From contig JABSSW010000016.1 of NCBI GenBank assembly GCA_018902385.1, forward strand, positions 310,001 to 374,000: a DNA stretch of 64,000 nt, in the 5' to 3' direction. Below are positions 11,615 to 23,072 of this stretch, one piece after another. Each line of letters starts with the position of its first letter. The first letter of the stretch is position 1. The position numbers were made by a program, and so were the translations under genes. The stretch comes from Physcia stellaris (Eukaryota > Ascomycota > Lecanoromycetes > Caliciales > Physciaceae). The notes beneath the pieces were generated by a model that was not told the origin of the DNA, did not search any database, and worked only from the letters and a program-made list of their open reading frames with translations.

Positions 11615-13146
11615 CTAGGGCGCCGCTGAAGATTCCCAGAAGCACATTCTCACACAGTCCCCCTGTTCAATGTCAGTCTCCAACAGGTTGGTAGTCAGCT
11701 TAAAACCCTGGGAGTTAAACAGATCGTAGCAGTGATTTGTTATCAGTTCGGCCTTTTCAATATCATGTCGATAGCATTCCAATTGTACCAGTGTCTCGAG
11801 ATACTATATCACAAAAGCTTAGCATAAGGATGGAAGATGACTGAAGAATCTACTCACTATACGCCAATGCTGGTCTAGGGGTATGGTGTGCATTTTCCCG
11901 AAGGGATCCTGTAGAATAAAGAACCTGGAGGTTGGTGTAGGTTCTGGCACTGCCCGGTTCGAAGGGCTCACTGCTGTTCGACCCCTCGAGATTGGGTTTG
12001 GTGTAGCTTTCGAAAGTTGGGGGCCCCTTTGGATACTAGTTGGAGTACTATATCCAAGAAACGGACTGATAACAGGCTGCTCTAAGGTGTTAGAGCTCTC
12101 CATTGACGCATCCCCTAGATGTACTCTATCACTCGCATCGGTGTTGAATCTGCAATCTTTCGCGCAACTGTTTTCTGACTCATCTTCCACATTGCGCAGA
12201 ACTCCGTTCCTCATTACGAAGCAATGTGTTTCGTATTTGCCTCCCATGATCTCGGAAACGGGAGTCTTTACTTGTTGGGGCTCAGCCTCCTGAACGCGTA
12301 ACCTCGATGACTTCCTCGTTGCTTTCTTTGGAGCTGGGCATAAGGTTTCTGAGCTATTGCTAGCCAATTGGCAAGTATCTTGAACTCTCGTCCCTAGTAC
12401 AGGCTTCTGACTCTTCGCTGGCATGCTGGAGGACTCTTGAGATACCCCTTTCGAATTTGTGTCTTTATTCTCTCGAATCTTGTTTCGGCGAATTTCAGGA
12501 GTAGCGGTAGGCTTTTGTGTAGCGATAACGATCTTAGGACTGTTCTCCTGATCAAAATGGGAATTCTTGGTATTGCTCGTCGTAAATGACCGTTTATTCG
12601 CCGCCTCCGCAACATCAGCATCCGTATGCTTATTTGGTTCTTCGTCTTCTGCTTGCGTCACGCGAGACTGTACTCCTGCGCTTCCTCCTCTCTTACGCGT
12701 GCTATGTGCACTCGTCAGGTATCTGAAAGTCGTCTGCAGCGCCTTGACTCTATCGACACATTCCTCGTCTCCCTTCAAAACGTAGAATTCAAGCCACACA
12801 TCCAGCCATCCACGCATCTGTACGACGGCATCGATAGGATACTTGGATCTTGGTCGAAATCTGATCGTATGCTGGATTCGAAAAGCCTGATTAACGTCCC
12901 ACGAGCAGCCTTCACCGAATCGAAGGTAATCTGTCACTCCCGCAATCGCACGCTTCTGGAGCTCTTCACTGAACCATGGTATGGATACTTCAGCACCATG
13001 CACTGATGGTGGGAAAAGTCAGCCAGATTCAACCTTTTTACGTTGATGAAGAGAGACATACACATCAATGCCACGGTCACGTCTGGCTCTAGCAGAAAGG
13101 AGGGTTCGAAATGCTCTGGTTGAAGGGTTGTCTCCTGGTGTGACAT
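11615..13146 (-). CDS. W-F-S-E family paralogue 4, with ubiquitin-like C-terminus
   Basis: Function unknown. Exons on the minus strand: 13146-13062, 13002-11858 and 11803-11615. Introns are 59 and 54 bp, and phases match paralogue 1 exactly. The product is 472 aa. The short N-terminus ends in FLLEPDVTVALM. Then comes SIPWFSEELQKRA (W38) and MRGWLDVWLEFYVLKGDEE. A disordered linker of about 270 aa follows, with basic patches such as KKATRKSSRLR. The end starts at LQDPFGKMHTI (D394) and closes with GDCVRMCFWESSAAP. This is the cleanest full-length member with the DPFG/ubiquitin-like end. It is transcribed opposite to the others, so the cluster includes an inversion. The 3' exon lies outside the main open frame and was found by splice phase. 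Confidence 0.78.
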
Positions 13147-15755
13147 TGGATCTATTACCCCATCCCCAACACCATCGCCTTTCTCGTGGTCTCTTAGATC
13201 ATTTATTGTCGCACGACGCTAAAGCTCGAATCAGCCTATGTTCGATTCATAGCAGACAGGGTACTAAAATCTTACCACCATTTCGAGCAGGCGCACCCCT
13301 TGGCAGATTGCTTGGGAGCTCAACTTCACGGTTCTGGCAGGTTGTACTGCCTTTTACCTAGGTTTTGTCATTGTTGATCTCCTCGGCTGTATATCGGTGC
13401 ATTCAACGACAGTAGGGAGGTTGGTGCTGAGGGGCCGATAGTAAGGAAAGGGTTGCAGAGTGTTTTGAAGTATCTCAACTTAAACAGGAAAAGAGGTAGC
13501 GGTTTTCGGGAATCATATTTGACCAAGCAACCTTACCTGAAACCACAACACTTTGTGGGGTGTCGCTATTAGTTTAAAAAACGTCATTCTTGGCACGGCC
13601 TGATCAGCATAGCTCGAAAGATCAATAATTGAACAGATCAACTTGAACTCACTATGTCAAGCTCACTCTTCGATCGCTGGCTGGCTCCCAGAGCGCCGAC
13701 GACGATGGAAGTTGAGTGACTTGGCCCAAAACGCATATAATGACCATAGAATCGACTACCCATGGCCTAGCCCGTTCGCTTTTATCGCTATAGAATCTTT
13801 TCTCCTCATGCTCTTCTGTAGTGCAGAATTCTGTGCCCTTACGATTGGTATTTGTGCAACCCTCTCATCGAATTTTATAGACACCATCCTTAGGAATACA
13901 CCAAGTCAATTGTCTCGGCCGACCCAGTGCCGAGCCTCACATCAGGCTATTCGAAGACGTAGTCCCGAGTGACTATGCCCATGAGACCCTCCAGGTTCAA
14001 TAGCACCGTCCACGCGATAACAAGCACTTGTAGTCCAGAATCTTTCCAACTAGCTTAGACAAGAGGGATGATGCCCTGGTAAATGCTATCCCATCTGTTT
14101 TTCTTAATGGTCTGAGTATCTGCCGGGGACTGTGTCGGGCAATGCCAGACCGACGAAGTGTCGTTCAAAGTGGCTCTAACTTAATAAGGCCTAGCGGCTG
14201 ATTACGTCAGCAAATTCTCTCGACACGGTCGATTACAAAGATCAACTCAACGCTTGATGTCTTGCTGATGGCTCCCCTAGTTTCGCTGCAAAGGTACAAA
14301 TCCCCGACGATCTTCCTGTCTCTCTGACAGAAAACTAATCCATGGAGTAGGATGCTCCGACTTGCAATCCGTCAAAACAGCAAGAGAAATACACCAGCAG
14401 CGTAAATGAGCCACACAGAGAGCCCCGGTGCTGGGCGGTAGCTGCAAGAGAGGAAGCGTAGCGTGCGGAGATCGATTGTTATCGACATTAGTGCATACCC
14501 TTCTGGAGCCTGTGATGTGAGCTTTTCGATCTCAGTTGCTCGCCCTAGACGCAGTCAAGAGCCGAGTCTAGGATGATTAGCCGACTTAGGGAATACACCG
14601 AATTTAGAACTCCATTCATGATACATTCAATTTCGACATCCTAATCGCGGGTGGCCATGATCGGGTTGTATCCCATCTCGGCAATCTATTGACTCCAGTG
14701 CAAATGGCCATTGAACTTCAATTAATAGGCCGCCCTCAAGCACGCGTCTTCCTCGAAACAGTCGTTAGCTACAAGGGAGACTTCCTCAAACCGACTGGAG
14801 CCATTGCTTGCTGACGCCTTTGAGGTGCCGCGTGGCAAAGTATGGATAGGGTCTTTAGCAGAGTATCAGAAGCTGCTTCTTTTCTTCGTTGCGACGCCAG
14901 TCTCTCCATACGGTCTCAAATCAGGGGGTTCAGTAAGCCTACGAAGACATAGGTCTCAGATGTTCCTGCCCAAGTCGTCCATCTCCAGTGAGCTTTGACC
15001 ATCTTAGTCAATCAGCCTACTGAGGCTTTTGGCAATCATACGTTATTTGCCAAATTCCATGCAGGACTGTACAGGATGAAGTGCAGCCCCTGGGGTTTAG
15101 TATCGGTGTTAAGTGTATGCAGAACTGTACACCTCCATCAGACAATTCCACCAGTAGACCACATTTATGAAACCACGTTCTAGCAAGCAGTAGCTTGAAA
15201 GCTTGCGCGACCATGCGGTTCTGGACTTCAGACTACGCCATGAAAAGACAGCATCACTTGCAGCAGCGGGAGATCAGACCAGCGCAGAGAGATACGCATG
15301 TGTGGTGTCCATATGGAAAGCAGGAGCACGGTTTGCGGAGGTTGGAGTAGGGAGTCTCCTTCTTGGGCTACCGGTGGAGCATTCGGGATGGCATTTCATA
15401 CATATCCATATAGCCGGAGGTTAGGACCCTCCTGCGCTAATTGCCTTCGGCTACCTACTTCACTTAGCCAGGTATCTGCATTAGTGAATGAATTTCTCCA
15501 GTCAACCCTAATGAGAAGGTTCATCATAACAAACACTAGCGCGACCATAGCCAACACATCATACCATCAAAAATGTGATAGAAATCTTCTCAAACATACT
15601 TACGAATAAAACGCCATCGGCTCCCTTTGACCTTCAGAAAAAGCAAGTCTTGCACCGAATAGTGGGTACTTACAAGGGTTGCAAAATCTGTCTGCTAAGT
15701 TTGGCCAGGACCCGAACGCTGATGTTGGTTTGGAGCTCTCCTTCAGTCAAACGAG
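13147..15755. other. Long gene-poor stretch in the paralogue cluster
   Basis: 2.6 kb of normal-GC sequence with frequent stops. Short open runs (for example from ATG 13651) do not extend or resemble the family. It may be eroded former coding DNA, but I see no recognisable protein. Confidence 0.35.
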
Positions 15756-16556
15756 ATGCAGCCTCCTACTCAAGCAGAATATATCAAGCGTCGCCAAACT
15801 CTCAACGATGCCTTCGAATCCGGCATCCTTGTTTGTTTCCAATTCGACAACGCCCGCATGAGGCGCTTCCAAGAACACCGACATCTCAAACCCCTCCCAA
15901 CCTCAGATGAGGAGTTTTTCACCCAGGAGCTAGCGTGGAAAGAGATCGAGATAGACATCGCAGTCGCGAAAAAAGAGGCTTTCAAGCGAGCGTATTCCCA
16001 TCATGACTTTCCGCAAGTTCCCACACAGCAATGGACCACGAACCAGCCCCTCAAACTACGTCAGTCAGAAATTGACAAAGTACGCCCTGAGTTTGCCGAT
16101 GTTGCAGTACTACAGCCTGACATCACTATTCAAGTTCTCTACGATCCAAAGGTCTACAATCTCAAAGAAACTGTTCACGAGGGGCGTCAATGGCAGACTG
16201 TCGACTTCAAGTGGCTGAGTGATGGTGTTCAAAATGAAGCATTTGCACGACTTGAGAAATTTTTCAAAGCGCAACAGCCCGCAAGCATCCCCTATCAGCA
16301 AGAGGTGTATCTGCGCAATGCATTGAAGCCACACAGGCTCGTTGAATATTGGGACCACGCGGTTATGTTGCTCCATCACTGGCTCAAGGCTTGGATCTTC
16401 ATCTATCAGCGGTCACAAGATTTCAAGAACCTTTGGGAGGTCACTAAGATCTTGAGCGATTTCAAAGATCGTGAGCCGTTTCAGGATTGGCATTGGAAAT
16501 GTATGGAGAGGTACTGGGATGAGGGTATGGGAGGACAAGCTAGTGCTGAGCCCTGA
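15756..16556 (+). CDS. W-L-S-D family paralogue 5, intronless
   Basis: Function unknown. Single exon, 266 aa, start ATG at 15756. Residues 1-80 are charged and helical (FTQELAWKEIEIDIAVAKKE). VAVLQPDITIQVLYD at about 116-130 corresponds to the LLEPD element of the others. It runs without an intron into VDFKWLSDGVQNEA (W153), followed by LHHWLKAWIFIYQRSQD. The protein stops soon after the module, so it lacks both linker and ubiquitin-like end. It is the minimal and most intact version, and may be closest to the ancestral form or an independent retro-type copy; direction cannot be told from one genome. Confidence 0.78.
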   Translation: MQPPTQAEYIKRRQTLNDAFESGILVCFQFDNARMRRFQEHRHLKPLPTSDEEFFTQELAWKEIEIDIAVAKKEAFKRAYSHHDFPQVPTQQWTTNQPLKLRQSEIDKVRPEFADVAVLQPDITIQVLYDPKVYNLKETVHEGRQWQTVDFKWLSDGVQNEAFARLEKFFKAQQPASIPYQQEVYLRNALKPHRLVEYWDHAVMLLHHWLKAWIFIYQRSQDFKNLWEVTKILSDFKDREPFQDWHWKCMERYWDEGMGGQASAEP

Positions 16557-16601
16557 TAGGCAAGGGATCGTAAGAAGTGCAAAGATCTACAATCAATCGA
16601 G

Positions 16602-16874
16602 TTAGATCTCTAGTGGGAGCGCTAGGAGGCTAGAAGGGGGTGTCTGCGGCGAGTATCCGCTCGTCCCTGGTGGTACGACAGTCGTGGTCCCAGCTTCCTT
16701 AGCCACAGTAACGATACAGTATCCCATAGGCTGATAGATTCTGGCGTAATTTCGAGTTAGCGCCCTAAATGCATCAACTGATTTACGCCACGTCAGTCCA
16801 TGGGACAGTCCGGAGCCGGAAAGGTATTTGTCGGAGAGGAGTACGAATGAAAGCGCGACACCATGATCAGTCAT
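16602..16874 (-). CDS. Hypothetical 90-aa ORF
   Basis: ATG-initiated on the minus strand at 16874, product with no recognised motif. Composition is reasonably protein-like (LSFVLLSDKYLSG, RNYARIYQPMGY, Pro/Ser-rich end). There is no signal peptide and no clear upstream exon. It could be a chance ORF or a fragment of an older gene. Confidence 0.25.
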   Translation of the reverse strand: MTDHGVALSFVLLSDKYLSGSGLSHGLTWRKSVDAFRALTRNYARIYQPMGYCIVTVAKEAGTTTVVPPGTSGYSPQTPPSSLLALPLEI

Positions 16875-18678
16875 GATCCAACTGCGGAAACATATCAGCT
16901 TACTCCATGACCATCTTCAATCCGCTCGAGCTTCGCTAAAACACGTGCTCGTGTTGCGGCACATCCAGCTCTCTGATCGCCCTCGATAATGATCTTTCAG
17001 CCAACATCAAGTTCTCTCATCTATGCTCATAACATGGATGCTCCGCTTGGCTCATGTACCCTCATCATTGTGCAGTTTGCGGTGATTTGCCAGAAACCCA
17101 TCAACATGGTAATTGGGCACATACTATGATGTCCCCCACTTAGGCGATCACCCTGACGCCGTATTTCAAGCTTAAGCAGAAGTTCATTCCCCGGACATCA
17201 TAATTTGAGAAACAAAGAATAGGCGTTTCCCCCGGAACAAGTCTATGTAGCATACTAAGATTCCCCTTTGCTGCACACTTGCCATCCATGTGTTTATCTA
17301 CAGTCCGCTTGAACGACGACAGTGAAAATGGCCACAGATACTCGCTATCATCACACGGACGTCATTAAAGTTTTCAGTGTTGACAACCATGGTTGAAGAG
17401 AGTTTGTTTGGCCTACTCGACTGGACAAGCTTCTGCTCACTTTCTCGTTGTCGTTATGGCCGGATTCACGGATTTCATATGATAGATTGCACCCGCCTTG
17501 ATCTTTTGCTGTCATGATATGGGATAGGCGGAGAGAATGTCTGGAACAGAGCTTTTGCTATGCTATCTGAGCAGACAATACCAGGACGAGAAGTCGGAGT
17601 GTCGAGAAACCGCTTTTATTGCGATATTAAGCGGAAAGGCATCTCATATCAAAAGCGTCACCTTACGGCCCACCTCAGCGATGTTCTCGAATCAAATGCG
17701 AAAAACATAGAGCCTAATTAGCGGCAACGGGTTATGAAAAAGTCGTGTGTGCAAGTTATCGTGGCTGCTTAGATCGGTGAACCCTAAGCAATCTGGTCCC
17801 CCTCCCGAGTTCAATTCCCTTCACATCCCTTTCCTTATTTGTATCTGACACAATCCTGTAAGACCGAGAAAGTACCAGGGTCTCCGCCTTTGAGGTCACA
17901 TGACTTGAACGGCACCACACAGCACCGAGGGTTGGGATTGATCTCAGATGTGGGGTGATCAGAAATTGCAACTGAGTCACTACCTTAATCGAAACTAGGT
18001 GCTTTGCACTGAGAGCTCGGGACAAGCGTAAAGCATCGAGAACTTCCTTCCTCACAGCAAAGCTTTTTTTGTTCCGTTTGAAATTGTGCGACATCGAGTT
18101 CTGTTTCTGAATGGAACAGGATTTTCCAGCTTGTAATATGGATCGAGAGTATGTTCGGGTCCTTAAGTGCGAAAAAAAGTTGTCGTTATGAGTTCGAGAA
18201 CTGGGAAGCGGTGGGGGAGATGATAGCCGAAGTACAGTATTAGTAGTATTGCCAACACAATTGAATACGATCGTGCGAGATAGATGGAGCTGAAGTTTGT
18301 CACTCACAGACCCCCTAAACAGTCAATAATTCGAACTTACCTTCTTCACCCCCGACGCAAGTACTGTAGTTGTACGTGCCTTAACGCTTCATCCTCAACT
18401 CATCCGTGTCGCTGAGAACTTCATTTCTTTTACAACTTTCGTCAAGGCATCCAAGCGCTAAGCGCTGCCAGAAGCTGAAATTTAGGTTCGGACGAAGGAG
18501 TGGTTGAGTGGACGGCTCCATGCGGAAACCTTATTCTTGAGGAGTCCTTTTGTACAAGGGACTCACTTTTCTATAACCAATCTTTCCCATCGAAAGCGAT
18601 AATATCTGTCCGGACCTAAAGAGCTTCAATGAGATCTGCAAGTGTCTGGTTTCAAGTATTTCAAGTCCGATCACCATA
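16875..18678. other. Intergenic, no supported gene
   Basis: 1.8 kb. A 183-codon minus-strand open frame at 18307-17756 has a late ATG and basic, non-descript composition, and I rejected it. Nothing else is apparent. Confidence 0.35.
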
Positions 18679-19803
18679 ATGTTCAAATACTTAAGCGGTC
18701 CGCAAGAAGCCGGCCGCGAAGAATCCGGCATAACAGTACTTTTCACTCTTGGCATCGCAGCCCCCTATTTCCAACGAGAGATCCTCCAAGACCTAACCGT
18801 CTCGGACTATATAAACCTCCGGCTCACAAACAAAAGACACAACAGTATCGTGAAAGATCTCGGTTTCCTCGTCCGGCCCAAATGCAACGACACGCGACTT
18901 GATATTGACGGCTGTGCCCAATGTCGTCGGGCTGACACCACCACCACTCTCCACAACTACTGGAAATGGGCGCTTCTCCCAGAAATACAGGCTCGCAGGG
19001 CCGCAGAGGGAGTTTTGCGCCACGGCAGGAAATGCCATGTCTCATGGCCCGGATACAAGAAGCAGATGAGATATTGTATTGGACTTCCAGCTCACTTGAA
19101 AGGCCAAGAACTCATGGGGCCTTGTTGCGGAGTCGTATGTCGACTTTGCGTTGTTTCTTCGTCATGTTTCATGAGAGAAAGCCTCAAGAATTTGCAGCGT
19201 ATTCGACTTGGCATGCTCATGTGCGAGACCTGCCAGAGCCATGAGGCCGGTCGATATCCGTACGGCTTCCGAAGCTGTACCTGCGACCCAGTCATCGAGA
19301 GAAGCTGGCCGTTCAGAGACGATAATCCTTGGCGATGCCTCAGGTGTTTACTGACCATAGTATATCGGCTCGCGAAGATAGCCGTGGAAAAGGAATACTC
19401 CCTTGAATGTGTCCGAAAAGATGATGAAGGCAGGATTCTGTTCGATAAGCAGTATCCTCTGAACAGCGTACATGTTTCGGATGCACCGTGTCCATGTTGC
19501 TTGGACGTCATACCACAAGCATGGAGGCGCCAGAACGACCCGGAAGGAGAGAGGAAAGGCCAGCAATGTCCTACTGTGCAGTATTGTTTAGCCTGCGACG
19601 GCATCATTGTCAGTGCTACACATGGAGCAGACTGGAGACCTACGGCCCTGGCCCCATCCTTGCCTCTCACCAGTTCAAAGGAGGAAGTAGAGCTCCATGC
19701 GAAGAAACTACCGCCAATTTACGCCATCCGAGACCCAGATATCATTTTTACAAGAGTCAAAAACAAGAAAGTGATAAGAAAACTCAAGTTGAAGCGATTG
19801 TAA
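18679..19803 (+). CDS. F-box-like protein with Cys-rich C-terminus
   Basis: Single exon, 374 aa, ATG at 18679. An F-box-like segment lies at about residues 34-62 (LQDLTVSDYINLRLTNKR). F-boxes normally dock on SKP1 in SCF ubiquitin ligases. The rest has about 25-30 Cys in paired arrangements: CAQC, CRLC, CETC, CTCD, CLRC, CPCC, CLACD. This suggests one or more zinc-binding folds. The arrangement fits the many F-box proteins of Pezizomycotina with Cys-rich tails, substrate unknown. A Lys-rich terminus ends the protein. Frame and start are secure; the F-box call is moderate because the motif is degenerate. Confidence 0.65.
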   Translation: MFKYLSGPQEAGREESGITVLFTLGIAAPYFQREILQDLTVSDYINLRLTNKRHNSIVKDLGFLVRPKCNDTRLDIDGCAQCRRADTTTTLHNYWKWALLPEIQARRAAEGVLRHGRKCHVSWPGYKKQMRYCIGLPAHLKGQELMGPCCGVVCRLCVVSSSCFMRESLKNLQRIRLGMLMCETCQSHEAGRYPYGFRSCTCDPVIERSWPFRDDNPWRCLRCLLTIVYRLAKIAVEKEYSLECVRKDDEGRILFDKQYPLNSVHVSDAPCPCCLDVIPQAWRRQNDPEGERKGQQCPTVQYCLACDGIIVSATHGADWRPTALAPSLPLTSSKEEVELHAKKLPPIYAIRDPDIIFTRVKNKKVIRKLKLKRL

Positions 19804-20590
19804 CAGGTAGCTTAGTGGTAATCGCTGAGGGGTTGCATTATGGGTTTAACATTGGATATATGAGAGCTTGAACCAAGGTATCTATTCGAAGTACCACTAT
19901 CTTAGATACCGAGCATAATCTATCAGCATAATCTAATATCTGCAACGCACTGTTGGCTGTTTGACTCTCCCGAATGTGGTTGTAGCTGGTAAACTACGAA
20001 GATATTTCAGGATTTAAGTAATTTCCGAAAGCAACTATCAAGAAGGGTGAAAGTGGTACTTGATAATTGAGACGAAACTATCTCTGGAAGGAGCTTTGAT
20101 GCTCGACTAAAATCAATGGAACAATAGGTATGCTCGGAGCAAAGAAGCAGCTTAGATGTACCCGCCTTGCAATTGGCGGAGAGACTGAGCGAACGTCCCT
20201 TTGCTGCGGTCGACTACTTGTACAGTACATATATTCTCGATCCAAATCATATCATGGCAGTTTCGGAATATGCCATGCAAAGCACTTGAACTGTTAGGGT
20301 ATACAGTAGGAGATGGTGGTGGTACTTAGGAAGGAGCGAGGAAGTGTCCCAAGCCAGCTAGCGCCGATAGAATCAATCGAGGCAGTCACCATACTACCTA
20401 CTGTCTAGCTCCTGCCAATTGAGCGAGAATCGAAGAGTTGTGACGTACATGTTTAAGCTCCTCTTCTGCCTGCCCTTCCCATCCTCTCTCTGCTTCCCAT
20501 TTTCTCTTCCTTCAACCCATCACCCCAACAACCTTGGATCTTCCTTCGTCGTACTATCACTTCATACGTTCATCTCAATTGGCATTTCAC
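19804..20590. other. Intergenic, no gene seen
   Basis: Presumptive 3' UTR of the F-box gene and a pyrimidine-rich tract from about 20455 to 20530. No coding signal. Confidence 0.35.
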
Positions 20591-20600
20591 AGATCATTGC

Positions 20601-22049
20601 ATGCATTCACTTTACTGCCTTGCAGCTCCTCTTCCAATGTTGCACGTCGTCTCACCCTCGGTATCTGTTGATGCTCAGGATCAGTCCTACTCTCCGACCA
20701 CAAACCTAGCACAAGTCAAGTCCATCAGGCCGTCATACCTACATTGCCCAAACACAAAGGTAAGCTTCCATCCCTTACACACCTCGCTATCAACACTGGC
20801 TTCTCAGTCATGGCTGGATGCTACGCCGGTGGCCGATACTAGGCTGTTATGGATGCTCTACTGATTACAATCTGAGGCACACGCTTGTCTTTGACTGGCT
20901 CCCTGTGTAAACGTCAGTTTTCTTTAGCTTCTTAGCTTTGCACTGACTGACCGTTCCTCACATAGTGCTCTCCGAAGTCGATCCCGTACAAAGACGACAC
21001 ACCGTATCTTCAAGCCTTCCACACGATCCTAAACACGTCAGCTATACCATCCTTGTCTGCTTTCCTCTGTCTCACAGATGTCACGAGCATCGAGCCACTT
21101 GCACCAATAGCAGGCGGTCCATATCCTTTGCAATGTGACCCTGCGTAGCAAAACCTTGTCTGCACCATCTTAGGAGCCAACCCTCGGTATGTACATATCG
21201 TTCCCTCGAATGGCCTCTGGTGCAATGTCTTTCTAGCAATGTTTGTATACTTTTTCTTCTCCCATTATCGGGCTGCCCACGGTCTGCACGCTTCTGATTC
21301 AATAGAAGTGCTGCTCCGGCCTGCCCTAGATTGAGTGCTTGTGGTTCTGCCCATAAGCTGAGCGCTGTTACCCCGATCTACCATTGAATTCTTTCTCTGG
21401 GCGGGAACCAGCGCGACATTTTTCTTTCTCTCTCTCACCGCCCCGGAAACAACAGAGTATGAGACTGAACAGACCTCAATGTCACGAGGCGGGAGATCAT
21501 TGCATTATTCTGTATTGTGCTTATCACTCTTCGCTTGCTGTCTGATGCCAGCCTGTATTATAGCTGACTTTTGTATGGACACTCGCTCGTCAACCGTTTC
21601 AGGTATCATTGATCTGCTTCTAGCTTGGAGCTTGCAACTCACGTTGGTCATGGTGGAAAACCTGTCCGTCTCCCTCTGTCCTTGCAGTATCTCTCAAGGC
21701 TCTGGGTGCTCTTCACCAACAGCGAAAGGCCTCTTCCGGCGCAGTTTGTGGGTATACTCTATGCAGCAGCGGCTGTATCCAACTACTTTGACCGGCTGTC
21801 CCGTGTGCCATGATCTGCCATGATCTAAAACATCTTGTTACAGCCGTCGCTATCCGGTACGCTCAGAGTAGGCTTGGTGCACAAGGAAAGAAGCGAATGT
21901 TCGGACGCTTAGGCCTGGTGAACGCACCATCAACGTTGCCGGTCTTCGAAGATCTCCTCGAGTGTGACTTTGAACGATCTGGTGTCCAGAGCATAGCCGC
22001 ACCAGACAGCGTAGCCGCACCAGACAGCGTGGCCGTCCCCATATCTTAA
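20601..22049 (+). pseudogene. Unresolved gene-like tract, possibly a decayed multi-exon gene
   Basis: Several stretches look coding but lie in different frames: 20601-20760; 20966-21149 (contains SIPYKDDTPYLQAF and AFLCLTDVTSIEP); 21630-21795 (LSLQYLSRLWVLF); and 21830-22049 (RYAQSRLGAQGKKRMFGRL). Splice-like junctions exist, including GTAAGC at 20761 and an unusually short 41-bp candidate intron at about 21795-21835. At least one stop remains unexplained. The end carries an 18-bp tandem repeat (21995-22030) coding Ala-Ala-Pro-Asp-Ser-Val. I recognise no family. It could be an intact gene whose introns I cannot place. Confidence 0.3.
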
Positions 22050-23072
22050 ACTATGGCCCAAATGCTAGACAACGTTGAGTGAAGGTACCGGAACAATTGA
22101 GGAGATGGCACCTACTTTTGTAGCAGATAAGCAGACTAGTTGAGCTCAACCGGGTAGCCAGGGAATGCTTGTCTTATATACGTTTCGCAACACATCCTCC
22201 ACATCTTACTTCATCTCGGACTAATGACATGATGCAAGATCTTGTAGAACTTGCTAGAGCAGTGTGTTCCTTGAGCAAGAGGTCCTCCAAATTGTCGAAG
22301 AGATATTGGCAACTTCCGTGTTGTACGAAGATTGACTACTTGGGCGAAAGTTGAATTTGACTGGATTAGGCAACTGTAGGCTACCTCGGCTATCAGACTT
22401 CCGTTTCCGTCTCCTACCGAACCGTCCCTAAGCTACTTTAGCTGTAAACTTCGTACAGTAATCTTGTTCAAGGTCAGTATGATGATTATTATAGGTCATG
22501 CTATTTTCATGGTCGACGTCGATAATGGCAGACGCCATGATCTCGAGGAGGCTATTCCCAAGTACGATCAGGCTCATTGATTCTCCAGGAGCAGCAAGCG
22601 ATGATCGATGTGGTCATGGGCCTTGATAGTAGCATACGCCCAAAAGTACACGACTTCTTGGGTCGACAGCTTGTGTAAAGTAAGCTGGAAGTGTTTCAAA
22701 GAATGCACCCAAGGCTTACTGTATCGATCAATAACAGGTTCTCGAATATATCACCTCAATCACCTTCTCCACGACTGCCCTGACCCTCCCACCATAGCCA
22801 TCCTCCCCCGCGATTTTATTACCAGGCTACAGCAAGCTCCTGGTCTTTGGGATCATGGTTCCTGCCGAAGGCGCGGATATTTTCAGAACCAGTTTGGATA
22901 TGGTCATGATGTCTCTGTTCGCAGGCATGCCGCGCACAGAGGAGGGTTGGTGACTCTTGCTGGAGAGAGCGGGGTTGAAGATAATTGGTGTCTGGAAGAG
23001 AACAGGGAGAGTGGAAGTGATGATGAACGTGGGAAATACCATCAGTAAGAACAGAGAATATTTGGTTACATA
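22050..23072. other. Intergenic or unresolved
   Basis: Around 22820-22955 a plus-strand frame reads as a short hydrophobic segment (LLVFGIMVPAEGADIF), and 22957-23045 reads as an acidic tail. There is no coherent gene model. The remainder is non-coding. Confidence 0.25.

Noticed and set aside
17756-18307. 183-codon minus-strand ORF
   Set aside because: No ATG for the first third, no motif, and no sign of codon preference; a gene-free interval is more likely.
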